Shown in pieces: positions 20,741 through 30,987 of a DNA stretch of 55,806 nt. Where the stretch lies: positions 1-55,806 of the forward strand of contig SWBL01000337.1 in NCBI GenBank assembly GCA_024195585.1. The letters run 5' to 3'. The position numbers and the translations under genes were made by a program. Within the stretch, counting starts at the first letter, position 1. Every line of letters starts with the position of its first letter. The notes under the pieces are model-generated. The model did not search any database, was not told the DNA's origin, and saw only the letters and a program-made list of their open reading frames with translations. This stretch comes from Aureobasidium sp. EXF-3400 (lineage: Eukaryota > Ascomycota > Dothideomycetes > Dothideales > Saccotheciaceae).

Positions 20741-21203
20741 GATTAATGTGTAGAGAGAGTCCCGATGTTATGTTCGTCTTGCAGTCTGGGTTTCTTGATT
20801 GAATTACTATGATCCTGGATATTGGGCAATCAAAAATAATATAAGATGTTGTTGATGGAAATCAAGAAGATGAAGTTGAGTTGGAGCTTACGTGAGACCA
20901 ACGCCAAGAATTGTCAATCTGTCTGGCGTCACCTACCGCTCCTTCCTGTGTTCTCTCCTTCCTCGCATCTTTCTGTACTCTGACTCAGCACTGTGCAGTT
21001 TTGCGTCCTAATGAAAGACCCTGCTCGGGCTGATGCTAGTTTTTCTTCCAGAAGAACAGGCCACCGCAATAAGAGATGAGGCGAGGTCACGACGCGAAAA
21101 TTGCGTCTGATGACCAATAGACGCTTCATTGAATATCAAAACTTACGAGACTGACACATGGCAGAAGGTAGAAAAGAACGCCTTGGTGAGCAATTATATC
21201 TGA
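20741..21203. other. Promoter region of nitronate monooxygenase
   Basis: 463 bp, A/T-rich near 20810-20880, no gene seen. The right end is the 3' flank of the SDR at 21204-22062. Confidence 0.5.
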
Positions 21204-22062
21204 CTACCATTCCTGGACACCGTCTCTAGTGATAACCTTGCCAACATCGGCATCCCTGGCACCCTCTAAGACACTCATGATAAAAGGTCTGACAATCTCT
21301 GCATCACCAGCGCCCATCTTTTTGAGCGTCTCGGCCCCAAAGCCACCCAAACCTGTAGCAAGGAAGCCTGGCGAAATGCACCAGACTCTGACGCCATCTT
21401 CATGGAGCAATCTGTACCATTCGCGCATCATCATGTTCATACCTGTCTTGCTGCTTCTGTAGGCAGCAACACTCATGTCCTGCTTGGGCCAACCCTTGGC
21501 TGCAAATTTGTCGAAGCGGGCGACCGAGTTTTCTGTGCCTCCAAGCGTAGAGGCTCCTGATGTCATGAAGAGAAGACGTGGGCTGGATGCTTGCAGGAGT
21601 AATGGAGCAAAGGTCTCTGTCATGATCTGAGTTCCTGCTGTGTTCACGTTCCAGGTCTTCATCCAGTTCTCACGTTGGGTCATCTTGCCGGCAGACACCA
21701 GGGCATCAAACTGACCGCCTTTTTTGCGAATTCATGTAAGCAAGCAGAATCATGAAGACGTAGTGATGAGCTTTACCCGCGTTGTTGATCAAGACGTCCA
21801 CCCGACTGAACTGCGTCTTGACTTTCTCGAATGCTGCATTGATGGATTCATCAGACTCGAGGTCGACTTGGAGCGGATATAGCTTGCTCTGGGTAGATGA
21901 AAACTCAGCCTTTGCTGAGTCGATGGCTGCTTGAACTTTGTCGAGCGAGCGTCCAGCAACGATAATATCGTATGCCTTCTCTGATGAGGTAAGAGCTCGA
22001 ACAATCTGATATCCAATGCCAGTGTTGGCGCCAGTAATCAAGACAATATCAGTCTGAGCCAT
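21204..22062 (-). CDS. Short-chain dehydrogenase/reductase
   Basis: NAD(P)-dependent oxidoreductase of unknown substrate. Exon 1 is 22062-21777; a 58-nt intron (21776-21719, GTAAAG...AAAAAG) leads to exon 2, 21718-21204; 266 aa from MAQTDIVLITGANTGIG. An in-frame ATG at 22137-22135 would add 25 residues (MSQSEHFFLPTVL...), but the shorter start places the Rossmann motif at the usual distance and is preferred. Motifs: TGANTGIG, LINNAG, Ser in LLFMTSGAS, AYRSSK (YxxxK) and SPGFLATGLGG. The fold resembles carbonyl-reductase-like SDRs. The intron falls right after the NNAG motif. No peroxisomal signal (ends VQEW), unlike the other SDR in this window. Confidence 0.9.
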
Positions 22063-22977
22063 TGTAGGCGAGGTTGAGGTTTCGATTCTCGAGTCTCGTA
22101 GTACAGTGGGTAGAAAGAAATGTTCACTTTGGGACATATTGTTGCGAGCGGGTCTGTTTTTGTGCTAGTATAGAATTACCTTCATACTTCATTGTTCGGT
22201 CGTAAAGACAGCCCGGCCCCGAAAGGTAACCCCATCCTTATCGCCGATACGCCGAGCGGTAGACAGACCAAGTGCATACTGCTTGTCTACACTCATTCGC
22301 ATACCTCATAGATGTCTGTTTAATCTAACCTAGCCGTTTGGCCGCCTTAGTCCTTCGTGCCTGTTTATGTAGAGGCGAGGAAGCTTCAATAGAGCCCGTT
22401 CAGAAGCACAAGAATCGGGAGGAGATGTAAATTTCGATCATGCATCGATTGTCCAACGATGAAGCCGGAGTGGGACCGTCAGATGCCTGCAGTGCCTGTA
22501 ATCGCAGAGTGTCTCCCAATCTCTGTATATATACAGGCAAATATTGCTCTGTCAACATGTCTGTAGTACTTACCTATCATTATAGACCGTTTTACACCAC
22601 CTCGTAACATAAGCGCCGTGGCGTTGCATAAAAGCTCTATTAGCAGGCTGATGCCGTAGAACCGCTCAATACAGTTTGATTCGGGATCGTGGATTGGACG
22701 AGCAAACGCTGCAAACTTGAGATGACATTAAATCCATTGGATGCCAGCCCACGACAAGCGCTCATGTCCAAACCAACGGACAACCTCGACCAACTGTCGC
22801 GAGTGTCTCTATGAAACGCAGTACCGGGGCCTGCCATGCAGAGAATACTCGACTGCCATCTATGTCATCTAGTCAAGTTGTCCTCACAAACTTCTGGCCA
22901 CTCACGAATTTGTGGTTGAGTTAGTGATACTGTCTCAGGCCTGCACCATCTGTCTCTAGACAGCCTCTCTGCCAACA
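22063..22977. other. Intergenic, divergent promoters
   Basis: About 0.9 kb between two divergent genes. No tRNA or clear repeat. It includes a possible 75-nt N-terminal extension of the SDR (to 22137). Confidence 0.5.
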
Positions 22978-23568
22978 ATGCCGTCTAACAAGGACCGACT
23001 TTACCTCGCGCTTTACGCTCGAGCAGGAACTGCTAAGATGGCAGGAAAAGAAGACACGTACGTATGCAGACATACCTGAGGAGGGATGTGCTGCTAATCA
23101 AGTCATAGCTACCACTGGGAACTTTTAGTGGGGCCCAAAAGCGACAAGGCAGAAGATGAAGGTGTCCGATATCACGCACGAGAGCGTATGAAGCAGGATG
23201 GAAACTCCGAGTGGGAATTCGAAGAAGCACCTACTACGATGTTACCGTCGCGAATGATCATGGTTCGGATCTTGATAGCCAAGATCGAAAGCAGAGACAG
23301 ACTTGCTCAATTGCTGCGACAGATCCCTGTCAGACAAGGACAGCAAGGCTGGAACTGTGTTTTCTGGATCAAAGAAGCGCTATCCCAGCTTCAGATGTCG
23401 ACGAATACCATTGGTACGAATGTAGTGGAGTGGGAAGCTGTTCGCAATGCAGCTATGATATATTGTCAGAAGAAGAAGGACCAGCATCGATTCGATGGCC
23501 AGGCCAACTTTGACACTATGCGGGTGGCGACTTTTGACTTGATTCGAAGAGAGGAATCGGTTCCATAG
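22978..23568 (+). CDS. Conserved fungal protein, DUF6914-like
   Basis: Exon 1 is 22978-23057; a 51-nt intron (23058-23108, GTACGT...CATAG) leads to exon 2, 23109-23568; 179 aa. The N-terminus MPSNKDRLYLALYARAG and the junction KEDTYHWELLVGPKS match, from memory, a widespread small fungal family whose function is unknown. The middle holds CVFWIKEALSQLQ and the end YCQKKKDQHRFDG, also typical of that family. No signal peptide or membrane segment, so it is probably cytosolic. Its stop is only 12 bp from the stop of the convergent APH-like gene. The family name is tentative. Confidence 0.8.
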
Positions 23569-23580
23569 ATATCAAGGTCC

Positions 23581-24396
23581 TCAGAATGCATCCCCAAAGT
23601 ATCGTTGTCGTAGTTGCTCCATCACGAGTGTGGCCGGCATCGGTTGCAGAAATTTGTCGATTTCATCCTTCCAGAATGAGTTCTGTGGGTTGACCTGGCA
23701 AGCTGTAGTGTACTCCCAGTACGGCGGATACCAACCTGCGGTCTCCCAATCGATGATTCCGACAATGGTATCACCGCGTACGAGAATATTGAGACTACTC
23801 AGATCGCCATGCGTGAACACAGGAGCACCCCAATTCTGAGCATGCAAGCTTGTGAGTTTCGAGAAGTCGTCACTATCGCCACTCTGTGCTTGTGTGCCAT
23901 CCCGTAGAAAGTCGTGGAATTCCCGAACGTCCTTGAAAGGACCGAACCGCCGGGTTGTGCATAATAATCTAGGATCGTATAGAGATCCTCCACTGGCGCT
24001 ACATATGGCATTGCTCTGCGGGACCAAGCTGCGCAATTCAGAGACCATCTTGCTCAGACTATCGTGGATATTCGATTTTGAGGTATCAGACCTGTATACC
24101 CAGTTCTTAGCAGCGGGTTGTCCATGGATTCTTTCCATTAAGATGTAAGTACATTCTTCGTGGGTGAAAGCAAAATGTATCCGCGGGACAGGAACACTGG
24201 TGCTCTTGGCGATGAACAGCATGGTTTGTGCTTCGACAATATCAAGGCGGCCACCGTATTTCACGCATAGATCGCTGGTCAGCATTGGCACACTGCCGGT
24301 ACGATCGCGAAAACGTCTCAAAATATTGATAGATGCGAGCAAAAGCCATTTCTGGAATCGAGTAGGTCCGGGAACGGTTGGCAGATCATATGACAT
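23581..24396 (-). CDS. APH-like phosphotransferase (aminoglycoside/choline kinase fold)
   Basis: Member of the large fungal APH kinase-like family; the natural substrate is unknown and antibiotic resistance should not be inferred. ATG 24396-24394 gives 271 aa. The opening part reads LPTVPGPTRFQKWLL and LCVKYGGRLDIVEAQTMLF, as in fungal relatives. Motifs: YILMERIHGQP (hinge region), catalytic HGDLSSLNILV and metal-binding IIDWETAGWYPPYWEY; all key residues are present. The frame stays open upstream for about 40 codons without another ATG, so a 5' exon is possible. Another frame from about 24500 to 24620 also looks protein-like. The true N-terminus is uncertain; the kinase core is not. Confidence 0.85.
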   Translation of the reverse strand: MSYDLPTVPGPTRFQKWLLLASINILRRFRDRTGSVPMLTSDLCVKYGGRLDIVEAQTMLFIAKSTSVPVPRIHFAFTHEECTYILMERIHGQPAAKNWVYRSDTSKSNIHDSLSKMVSELRSLVPQSNAICSASGGSLYDPRLLCTTRRFGPFKDVREFHDFLRDGTQAQSGDSDDFSKLTSLHAQNWGAPVFTHGDLSSLNILVRGDTIVGIIDWETAGWYPPYWEYTTACQVNPQNSFWKDEIDKFLQPMPATLVMEQLRQRYFGDAF

Positions 24397-25051
24397 TTTG
24401 GTAGATGTGTTCACTGGCGCGTCCAAGTCGACGAAGCTGAATAGATTCGTTACAGCAGCAATTTGCTCATTCTCGGATTCCTCAACAAGCAAGGAGGCTT
24501 CTTTTCCTCGCAATGTTGGCGAGGTCAGTCAGAGTCAACTTTTGCTCGTTGATGGAGAGCGTGGAAAGTGCAAAGGTAAACAAGCTGCAGGCGCGAAGGG
24601 GCTGGAAACCAAGACTCAGCACAGGGCTATGCCAAGATGGCGATCTTATCAGATGATCAAATCTCCGCTACAACCGACATCGGATAGGATATCGAGCGGG
24701 ATGAATTTTGTCACACCTATCATTTTCCTGCGCTGGCCAAGGTCCTCAACAAGGAGATTTTTCTACAATGCTGAACATAGTTGACCACTACGCGACAGCG
24801 ATTGTGAACGCGGTCGAAGATATTCATTGCGGCACAGATGTTACGGAGGTCTCTATCATCTCCAATCTTGGATCGGCATGTGACAAACTTCGACACTAGA
24901 GAGGGCGGGGTAGATTGATGTATTGAAGAGGGGCCATCGAGTAGGTACCTCTGAGCTCCCTGCACTTCACTTCGAAGCATCTTGTTCGCATTGCTCTCCT
25001 ACCACTCCAAAGCTTTCATCCATCTCCATTGACTGCCTAATTGTGACAGAG
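24397..25051. other. Intergenic, possible 5' exon of the APH-like gene
   Basis: On the minus strand about 24510-24620 could encode a protein-like stretch (TLSINEQKLTLTDLANIAR) in a frame different from the APH core. Otherwise nothing recognised. Confidence 0.35.
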
Positions 25052-25939
25052 ATGGGAAAACCAGCATCTCTCCGCTACCGCAAAGACTCGGGCATTGAAC
25101 TAGACAATAGATACGAGAAGGCCTCGTTCCTTACCCTCCCCGCCGAGATACGCACGCAGATCTGGTGCCTCGTCTTCAACCCAGAACAAAGCTACAAAGA
25201 CGTCTTTTCATGTCCAAGATGCACCGATGAAGCACCCTCCGCTCTTCAAGAAGACTACTGGGCATCGACTTACCTCCAACCCCTACTCACCTGCCGTCAA
25301 TTCTACCAAGACGCTCATCTCCTCGCTTTCTCGCGAACGACGTTCGTGATTCGAAACCCGTATACTGTACTCGACATCGCAGGACGAATCAACTCCACCC
25401 TGCGTCCTGACCAGATCTCCTCTCTACGCAGTATAGCTATTATCTCCGAAGCACGCCATTTCCGCCAGATGCACCATTGGAAGACACATGCGTTTGGGAT
25501 ACCTACACTCCAACTTGAAGATATGACAATCATCCTACATCGTTCGTCATACTGGCACTACCTGTTCGATTTCAACGTTATGATGACACAGATGTTGAGA
25601 GATTTTAGCGGTGTCAAGAAGATCTGCTTCGTAAGAAATCATGCAAGAGTAAAGCCACACTTTCATACTTGGTTCAATAGGTTCGTGGGAGCAATGATGA
25701 GATTGGATAGGGTAGAGAGGTTTGGAAGGAAAGAATGTCGGGCAGAAAAGACTTGGTGGAACTGGACCTATCAAGGAAACAAGCAAACTGCAACGCTGGT
25801 TAGGGTACCGAGTAAGGATGCTGGGATGGATATGGAGTCGTATGATGAACTTATGGCGCCGATGATGGAGTGGTTGAAGAAGAGTATGGAGATTGAGGAG
25901 TATGATCCGGATCCGATGTCGAGGCTTGGGTTTGTTTGA
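25052..25939 (+). CDS. Fungal 2EXR/DUF7730-like protein
   Basis: 295 aa from ATG 25052 (MGKPASLRYRKDSG), no intron. The motif FLTLPAEIRTQIWCLVFNP (about residues 26-44) is the F-box-like LPxEIRxxIW signature that opens the large expanded family of fungal 2EXR/DUF7730 proteins. It is followed by LLTCRQFYQDAHLLAFSRTTFVI, also typical. Such proteins are common, lineage-expanded and of unknown function; an adaptor role is only a guess. The frame is open upstream to 24923 but without an ATG, so the short start is used. The C-terminus is Met/Glu-rich (MAPMMEWLKKSMEIEE). Confidence 0.8.
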   Translation: MGKPASLRYRKDSGIELDNRYEKASFLTLPAEIRTQIWCLVFNPEQSYKDVFSCPRCTDEAPSALQEDYWASTYLQPLLTCRQFYQDAHLLAFSRTTFVIRNPYTVLDIAGRINSTLRPDQISSLRSIAIISEARHFRQMHHWKTHAFGIPTLQLEDMTIILHRSSYWHYLFDFNVMMTQMLRDFSGVKKICFVRNHARVKPHFHTWFNRFVGAMMRLDRVERFGRKECRAEKTWWNWTYQGNKQTATLVRVPSKDAGMDMESYDELMAPMMEWLKKSMEIEEYDPDPMSRLGFV

Positions 25940-26514
25940 TGTGTACGTTCATGTACGAACATAAGAATTCCTGTTTCTATGCATAAGCAAAAAACCTACA
26001 CAGATACCCAGAGACATGTTGATTAACCGCCGTTTTTCGGAAATTCAGTCTTGTCCTTCATATATTGCTGGTGTTCGAAATGCTAGAAATTTCGGGACAA
26101 CTAACAGCTCACCTGATGAACAACATACGTCTTTGTCTTATCAGATTCCATCTACGAGTCTAATCATAGTGGTGTCAAGAAATATTGAACGATGAAGGAG
26201 TATCGGAAGATATTATGTTTCATGCTTGTCCGACGGCTTCTATACTCAAATTACAGAAAACAGACAGGTCCAAGCATACATAAAACATGCACCAGAATAC
26301 TTCGAGGTGTAGTGAGTGGTCAGTCGGGAGACTGTACTGAGTTATAAGTGAAGCCTAGCCAAGTCGGATTTTTGGGCTCATGTGGCTCGATACCCTCTCC
26401 AACTCGAATTATCTTGAAGCATGTCGAAGCTACTCAGTGTAGCGTCCTCTCCTGGGTGGAACGCTCGTGTCATGGAGCAAAAATAACGGTGTGGAAGCCT
26501 CTGAGGCCTCAAAC
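25940..26514. other. Intergenic, no gene seen
   Basis: About 575 bp of A/T-rich sequence between the 2EXR-like gene and the 3' end of the tRNA-Val gene. Confidence 0.5.
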
Positions 26515-26518
26515 AAAA
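26515..26518 (-). terminator. Pol III terminator of tRNA-Val
   Basis: TTTT on the minus strand, two bases after the discriminator base of the tRNA. Confidence 0.6.
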
Positions 26519-26520
26519 GA

Positions 26521-26623
26521 TGATCGGCGTGGGGGTCGAACCCACGACCTTCTCCGTGAACAATACGACATGCCAGGGGCATAGAATGTAAAGGAGACGC
26601 GATGACCACTACGCCAGCCAACC
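26521..26623 (-). tRNA. tRNA-Val: tRNA-Val(UAC) with 30-nt intron
   Basis: On the minus strand the 7-bp acceptor stem is GGTTGGC (26623-26617) with GCCGATC (26528-26522), discriminator A at 26521. The D arm closes with GCG/CGC. The anticodon stem is TCTCC (26597-26593) with GGAGA (26555-26551). The loop TTTACA...C gives anticodon TAC. The T arm is GTGGG-TTCGACC-CCCAC. An intron 26586-26557 (30 nt) sits one base 3' of the anticodon, the standard position. Mature length is 73 nt before CCA. Confidence 0.9.
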
Positions 26624-27267
26624 ATTTGATGAGTTTCCAGGCGATGGGACGGTTCATATTCAACAAAGTGGGGCCGAAATGGGGAAGATTTGGTCAAAAA
26701 TGCCTCACTTTCGAGCATCCGAGGTTCAGCCGCTACCAGAGGCATACCAGCATGTCTGTCAAGCGTCCGATATCATGGGTGATACTTGGAATAGAGTGTA
26801 TAAGTGAAGGGGACAGAAAGATATCGAAAAATAGCGGGAAAGGGTTGGGCTTTTCCACAGAGCAGATATCGCAAAAAAGGTTTTCAAGCGAAAAATGGAA
26901 ACGGGATTGACGAAGCATACTCGAGTAGAGAGACATAAGAGAGGTGTCATGCGAATAGAGACTTGCTGTCTGTAATAAAAGTATAGGATACAAACTCGAT
27001 TATGGTGTTATATCTTTGTGTATGCAGTGGAACTTACTCGAAGTGAACGACTACAAGTCAGATATTCAACAACATACTCACTTACGTGTGAACTGCCTTC
27101 TGCTTTATTTCGCAATGTTAATCGCTTCGTGAAACTTCTGGTGGTGGAATGGAGTTGAGACAGGACGTCTAACAATTCGGGAACGTCGGTCTTGGCACAA
27201 TCCGAGCTCATTGGCTCTACAACTCCCACTCTGTCAAACAGATATCACAGCTGTATTTGAGAGAAAG
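26624..27267. other. Intergenic between tRNA-Val and the SCA7 mini-gene
   Basis: No gene recognised. Purine-rich (plus strand) around 26810-26910. It could hold an upstream exon of the SCA7 gene, but I found none. Confidence 0.4.
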
Positions 27268-27501
27268 ATGGATTCTACTAGTACTTCAGTTAATACCGAA
27301 GCCGTCCTTCAGCAGGCAAGAGTGCTTCGACCAAAACCTCCGGTCGATATTGAAAAGCAGTGCGCCGTCGCTCTCGCCAGCGGCAATCAATGCGCTCGCA
27401 GTCTCACTTGCTCGCGCCACGGCATGAGTGCAAAGCGTGCTGTGCCAGGCAGAAGCGCTCCCTTTGACCAGCTGCTGGCTCAGTTCCAGCGTGAGACTTA
27501 G
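27268..27501 (+). CDS. SCA7-domain mini-protein (Sgf73/ataxin-7 fragment)
   Basis: 77-aa frame from ATG 27268, almost all of which is an SCA7 domain. The segment from [11 protein letters not shown] through [10 protein letters not shown] to [19 protein letters not shown] carries the conserved Cys-Cys-Cys-His zinc ligands (Cx8Cx5Cx2H) and the AKRAVPGRS block. In Sgf73, a SAGA deubiquitinase-module subunit several hundred residues long, this domain contacts nucleosomes. Here there are only about 30 residues before it and a stop right after it, so the N-terminal zinc finger and Sgf8/Sgf11-binding parts are missing. It may be a truncated duplicate, a terminal exon of a longer gene, or a genuine small protein. 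The domain call is sure; the gene model is not. Confidence 0.7.
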   Translation: MDSTSTSVNTEAVLQQARVLRPKPPVDIEKQCAVALASGNQCARSLTCSRHGMSAKRAVPGRSAPFDQLLAQFQRET

Positions 27502-28762
27502 GTCGACTTGCAAAGTCCGCCCGTCTATCAAGGCACAATATCAACCTCGATTCGAGACTCAGCTATTGAAACTCACCTATATCATTGGGACATCAAGGTT
27601 GATTGACGGACATCGCTGGAGTGGTTCTGACGAACAAAAAGGTGCTCTTTTTCGATCGCCATGAAAATCACATCGTATCTTCCATCCGTGGTTGTCAAGA
27701 AATGTATGTTTGATTGGCACAGGGTGCCTCAGGCGACAAGAAAAACCGAAATCATATCTTTCCACTCGCTGGTCTGAGAATATGACTCGATCGTTTGAGC
27801 ATGGCTCTGAGTCGGGAGTTTACCTGTCTTCTACTTATCGACTATCTGTTTCTCTGGCGAGTCCAAAATTCTGACTCCCAAAACTTCTTCTCGTCACAGC
27901 TACCGTGCGAGATGTCCTTCAACCATCCACACGTGGGGTCAACCATGACTATTCAATTGGTTTCTCGCTAAAGACATCTACTCAGAAAGCATAACTTCTC
28001 AAATGTCACACACGAGAGTTTTATGAGGCGGAAAATCTAGCTGACCTTCAGCGGTCACTCAACCTTAACACAGACGTATCAAGCCGATGCAATCTTGACG
28101 ACGCAAGTTTGGCATGCTGCGACTTCGAGATCCCAAAAGAATCGTTAGATCGATTCTGCTCTGCCGTGTCGCGTTCAAGAGCCGAAAGGTCAGAATGAGC
28201 GAACACGGCGGTCTTCTTGATCTAGGCATGTCTTCTCGAATTCCGTGTCGTAGGGCAAGACACATTCGTCGTCAATAATCGTTAAAAGATAAAGAACCGT
28301 TAAGTTGCCTCAGACAGACCACGCGATGGGGAATCTTCGGTTGAAGATGTACCGCGACGCCTTTGCATCACCCCTAACTCCCAGCTCAACGGTTTTCGCG
28401 TACCGACGCAACATGCGAATTTATGCGATACTCCTATCCTCCGCTGATGCTGCACTCGACAATACCGTGCATCAATTTCATCGCAATGGCGTCTTGCGAA
28501 ATTCCAGATTGTACGTTCTAGTAAGAACTTCTCAACTATAATAGACATATGTCATTGGTAGGTCTTTGAGATGGTCTTCGGCCAGACCGACTCGTTGTCT
28601 GGCCGGTCTATCGATTCAAACCGTTTCTCAAACGTCGACATTATAGAGGCTTGTATGGAGGCGTCCAGGGATGCTGGAGTAGATATTCCACCATTCTCTC
28701 CATCTTGTCTGCTCAGTGTCTGCTATCAATCTTTTTTGCGTTCTTTCCAGCTTTCATTCAAG
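27502..28762. other. Intergenic, leader of the Ser/Lys-rich gene
   Basis: About 1.26 kb with no recognisable gene. The final 190 bp are in the same open frame as the downstream CDS but precede its signal peptide. Confidence 0.45.
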
Positions 28763-30719
28763 ATGCGCAACGTCTCTACTATCTCTGCCTTTGCCCTGCT
28801 GCTGGTTTCAGCAGTGGCTGGCAGTGTATCTCCAGTTAATACCACCGGAATCGAGCCTGCTGTCGGGTGCAAACCGCACACTGGAGCCTGCAATGTCAAC
28901 ATCGAGCTCAAGAAGAGAGCTGTGACCAGCACCAGCACCAAGCATTCGAGCTCTACGCACAAGACAACTTCAACCAAGAAATCATCCTCGAAGAAGAAGT
29001 CCTCCTCTACAAAGAAGAGCACGGCAAAGACGACTTTGAAGACTCAGGTCAGAGTTGTGACCTCGGTCAAGTCAACCATCACATCTTCATCAAAGAAACC
29101 TACTTCGACTTCATCTTCAAAGACTACAGCCAAGTCGACAAGCAAGCCGGTCTCATCTAGCTCGAAGCCTGTCTCTTCCAGCTCGAAGAAAACCTCATCC
29201 TCGTCATCCACCAAGCCCACCACTGTTGCTAAGCCAGTCTCTACCTCGGCGAGCAGCAAAGCTAGTTCTAGCAGCTCAAAGGTCTCATCGACAAGCAAGG
29301 CTGTTTCTACCAGCAGCAAAATCGCTTCGTCCAGTTCGAGCTCTAAGGTAAGAAATATTAACCAAGTCCTGGGATAACATTGTTCTAACGTATAAACAGA
29401 AGCCTACTTCGTCTTCATCCTCTTCCGTCCTGAAGACTAGCAGCACTTCGTCGAAGGCTACATCCACTTCTGTGAAGCCGTCTTCCACCTCCTCGTCACT
29501 GAAGCTATCTTCCACTACCTCGTCAGTAACCCTCTCATCTTCTAGCATTCTTAGCACACCCATTCCCGCAGCAGCGTCTTCCTCGCAAGTTGCACTGCCT
29601 CTGTCTATCAATGCGCCATCGTCGAGTTTCCCATCGAGTTCCACAGCTGCACCGTCTGCCGCTGCTACCGCTGCTTTTTCGAGCAGCAGCGCACCAGTGA
29701 TCAGCAGCTCGGCACCATCAAACAGCAGCTCTTCCGTGGTTAGCAGCTCGTCGCCGTCAAGCAGCAGCCCATACCTATCGAGCAACAGCACTAGCAGCAC
29801 CAGTGCTTCGACTGCCTCTTTCTCAAGCACTTCTAGTGTCGGCCTGGCTGCTGCTGCTTCTTCAGCGGCGTCGAGCGCTAGCCCCGCTGCTCTGTTAACT
29901 CCTTCCCCATCTCCCACCTTTTCATCTTCTTCCACTGTCTCGGACGCTGCTGCATCCTCCACGCCTTCATCCTCCACTTTCCCATCGTCATCTTCTTCCT
30001 CGTCTCTCGCTCTTTCATCACCCTCTTTCAGTGTCTCGAGCACTGCTGATCCCTTCACATCTTCTTCATCCACTTTCGTATCGTCATCACCATTTCCCTC
30101 TTCTTCCTCACAATCTTCTGCTGCGCCCACCAGCTCCCCCCAAATCACTTCATCTTCTGCTGCCGCTTCATCCACATCAATTTCCTCAAGCAGCACACTC
30201 ACACCTTCCGACAGTAAAACCTCAACTTCTGTCAAGCCCACTACCAGCTCAACTTCTGTCAAGCCCACCACCAGCTCGACTTCTGTCAAGCCCACCACCA
30301 GTTCGACTTCGGTCAAACCTACCACTAGCTCGACTTCGGTCAAGCCTACCACTAGCTCGACTTCGGTCAAGCCTACCACTAGCTCGACTTCAGTCAAGCC
30401 CACCACATCTTCGACATCTACTTCCAAGTCTTCGTCGTCGGCAGTGAGCAGCAGTTCCAGCAAGACGAGCTCGTCTGCTTCCCCTACTTCCTCTTCTTCG
30501 TCTTCCGCTTCATCATCTTCAGCAAGTTCTTCCTCTTCCGCAGCAGCAAGCTCTACTTCGTCAGCAGCAGCTACTTCCACGGCAAGCTCTGCAGTCCGCG
30601 CTTGCAGTAGACGCAGAAGAAAGGTCAGAAGAGCCGAGCTTCCTCCTGTCGCGACCAAGGCTCCTGTCATGAATCTTGAGGACCTGCCTCCTGGTGCTCT
30701 TACGGATATGATTTACTAA
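28763..30719 (+). CDS. Ser/Thr/Lys-rich secreted (cell-wall or mucin-like) protein
   Basis: 634 aa. Exon 1 is 28763-29347; a 52-nt intron (29348-29399) leads to exon 2, 29400-30719, in phase 0. The signal peptide MRNVSTISAFALLLVSAVAGS decides the start; the frame is open further upstream. A short head with two Cys (GCKPHTGACN) and a KKR dibasic (Kex2-like) site is followed by a Lys/Ser/Thr stretch (residues about 50-195) and a long Ser-rich region with seven perfect STSVKPTTS units. The end has a Cys, a basic run RACSRRRRKVRRAE and an acidic tail LEDLPPGALTDMIY. There is no GPI signal. Heavy O-mannosylation is expected. Function unknown; wall structure or adhesion is inferred from composition only. 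It resembles the giant protein at 41520-54566 in style, though I cannot show common descent. Confidence 0.75.
30222..30410 (+). repeat. 27-bp tandem repeat, seven copies
   Basis: Seven in-frame 27-bp units coding STSVKPTTS. Neighbouring units differ mostly at third codon positions, so the peptide is held constant while DNA drifts; the last unit departs slightly at its end. Copy number may vary between strains. Confidence 0.9.
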
Positions 30720-30987
30720 GCTTGTTGATCGAGCTTATCGATATTCTTCTTCTTTGTTCAGTTCCAGAATCATGTATCGCTTTTTCTCTTAATACATAAA
30801 AATATAGTGGTGCTTAGAATGTCTAGTAATGATAAATTTATTCGAAATGTCTTTCTTTGGCAAATTGGTCCTAGTGTCTTTGGAAGAAATTATCGCGCTT
30901 TCCGAGTGTTGCAGAACTTGGAAGAAGAACTTTATCAGTTATTACATCTAGTTACTTAGCATAACAAAACTCCATTTGATCTTTCAT
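30720..30987. other. Short intergenic stretch between convergent genes
   Basis: 268 bp, A/T-rich, containing both 3' flanks. No other feature. Confidence 0.5.

Noticed and set aside
18815..22062. Cutinase, nitronate monooxygenase and SDR as a metabolic cluster
   Set aside because: No backbone enzyme (PKS, NRPS, terpene synthase), no cluster regulator, and unrelated functions.
29285..30670. 461-codon acidic frame antisense to the Ser/Lys-rich gene
   Set aside because: It is the complement of Ser/Thr codon runs (giving Glu/Asp/Val/Leu), lacks any domain, and the plus frame has a signal peptide and splice sites.
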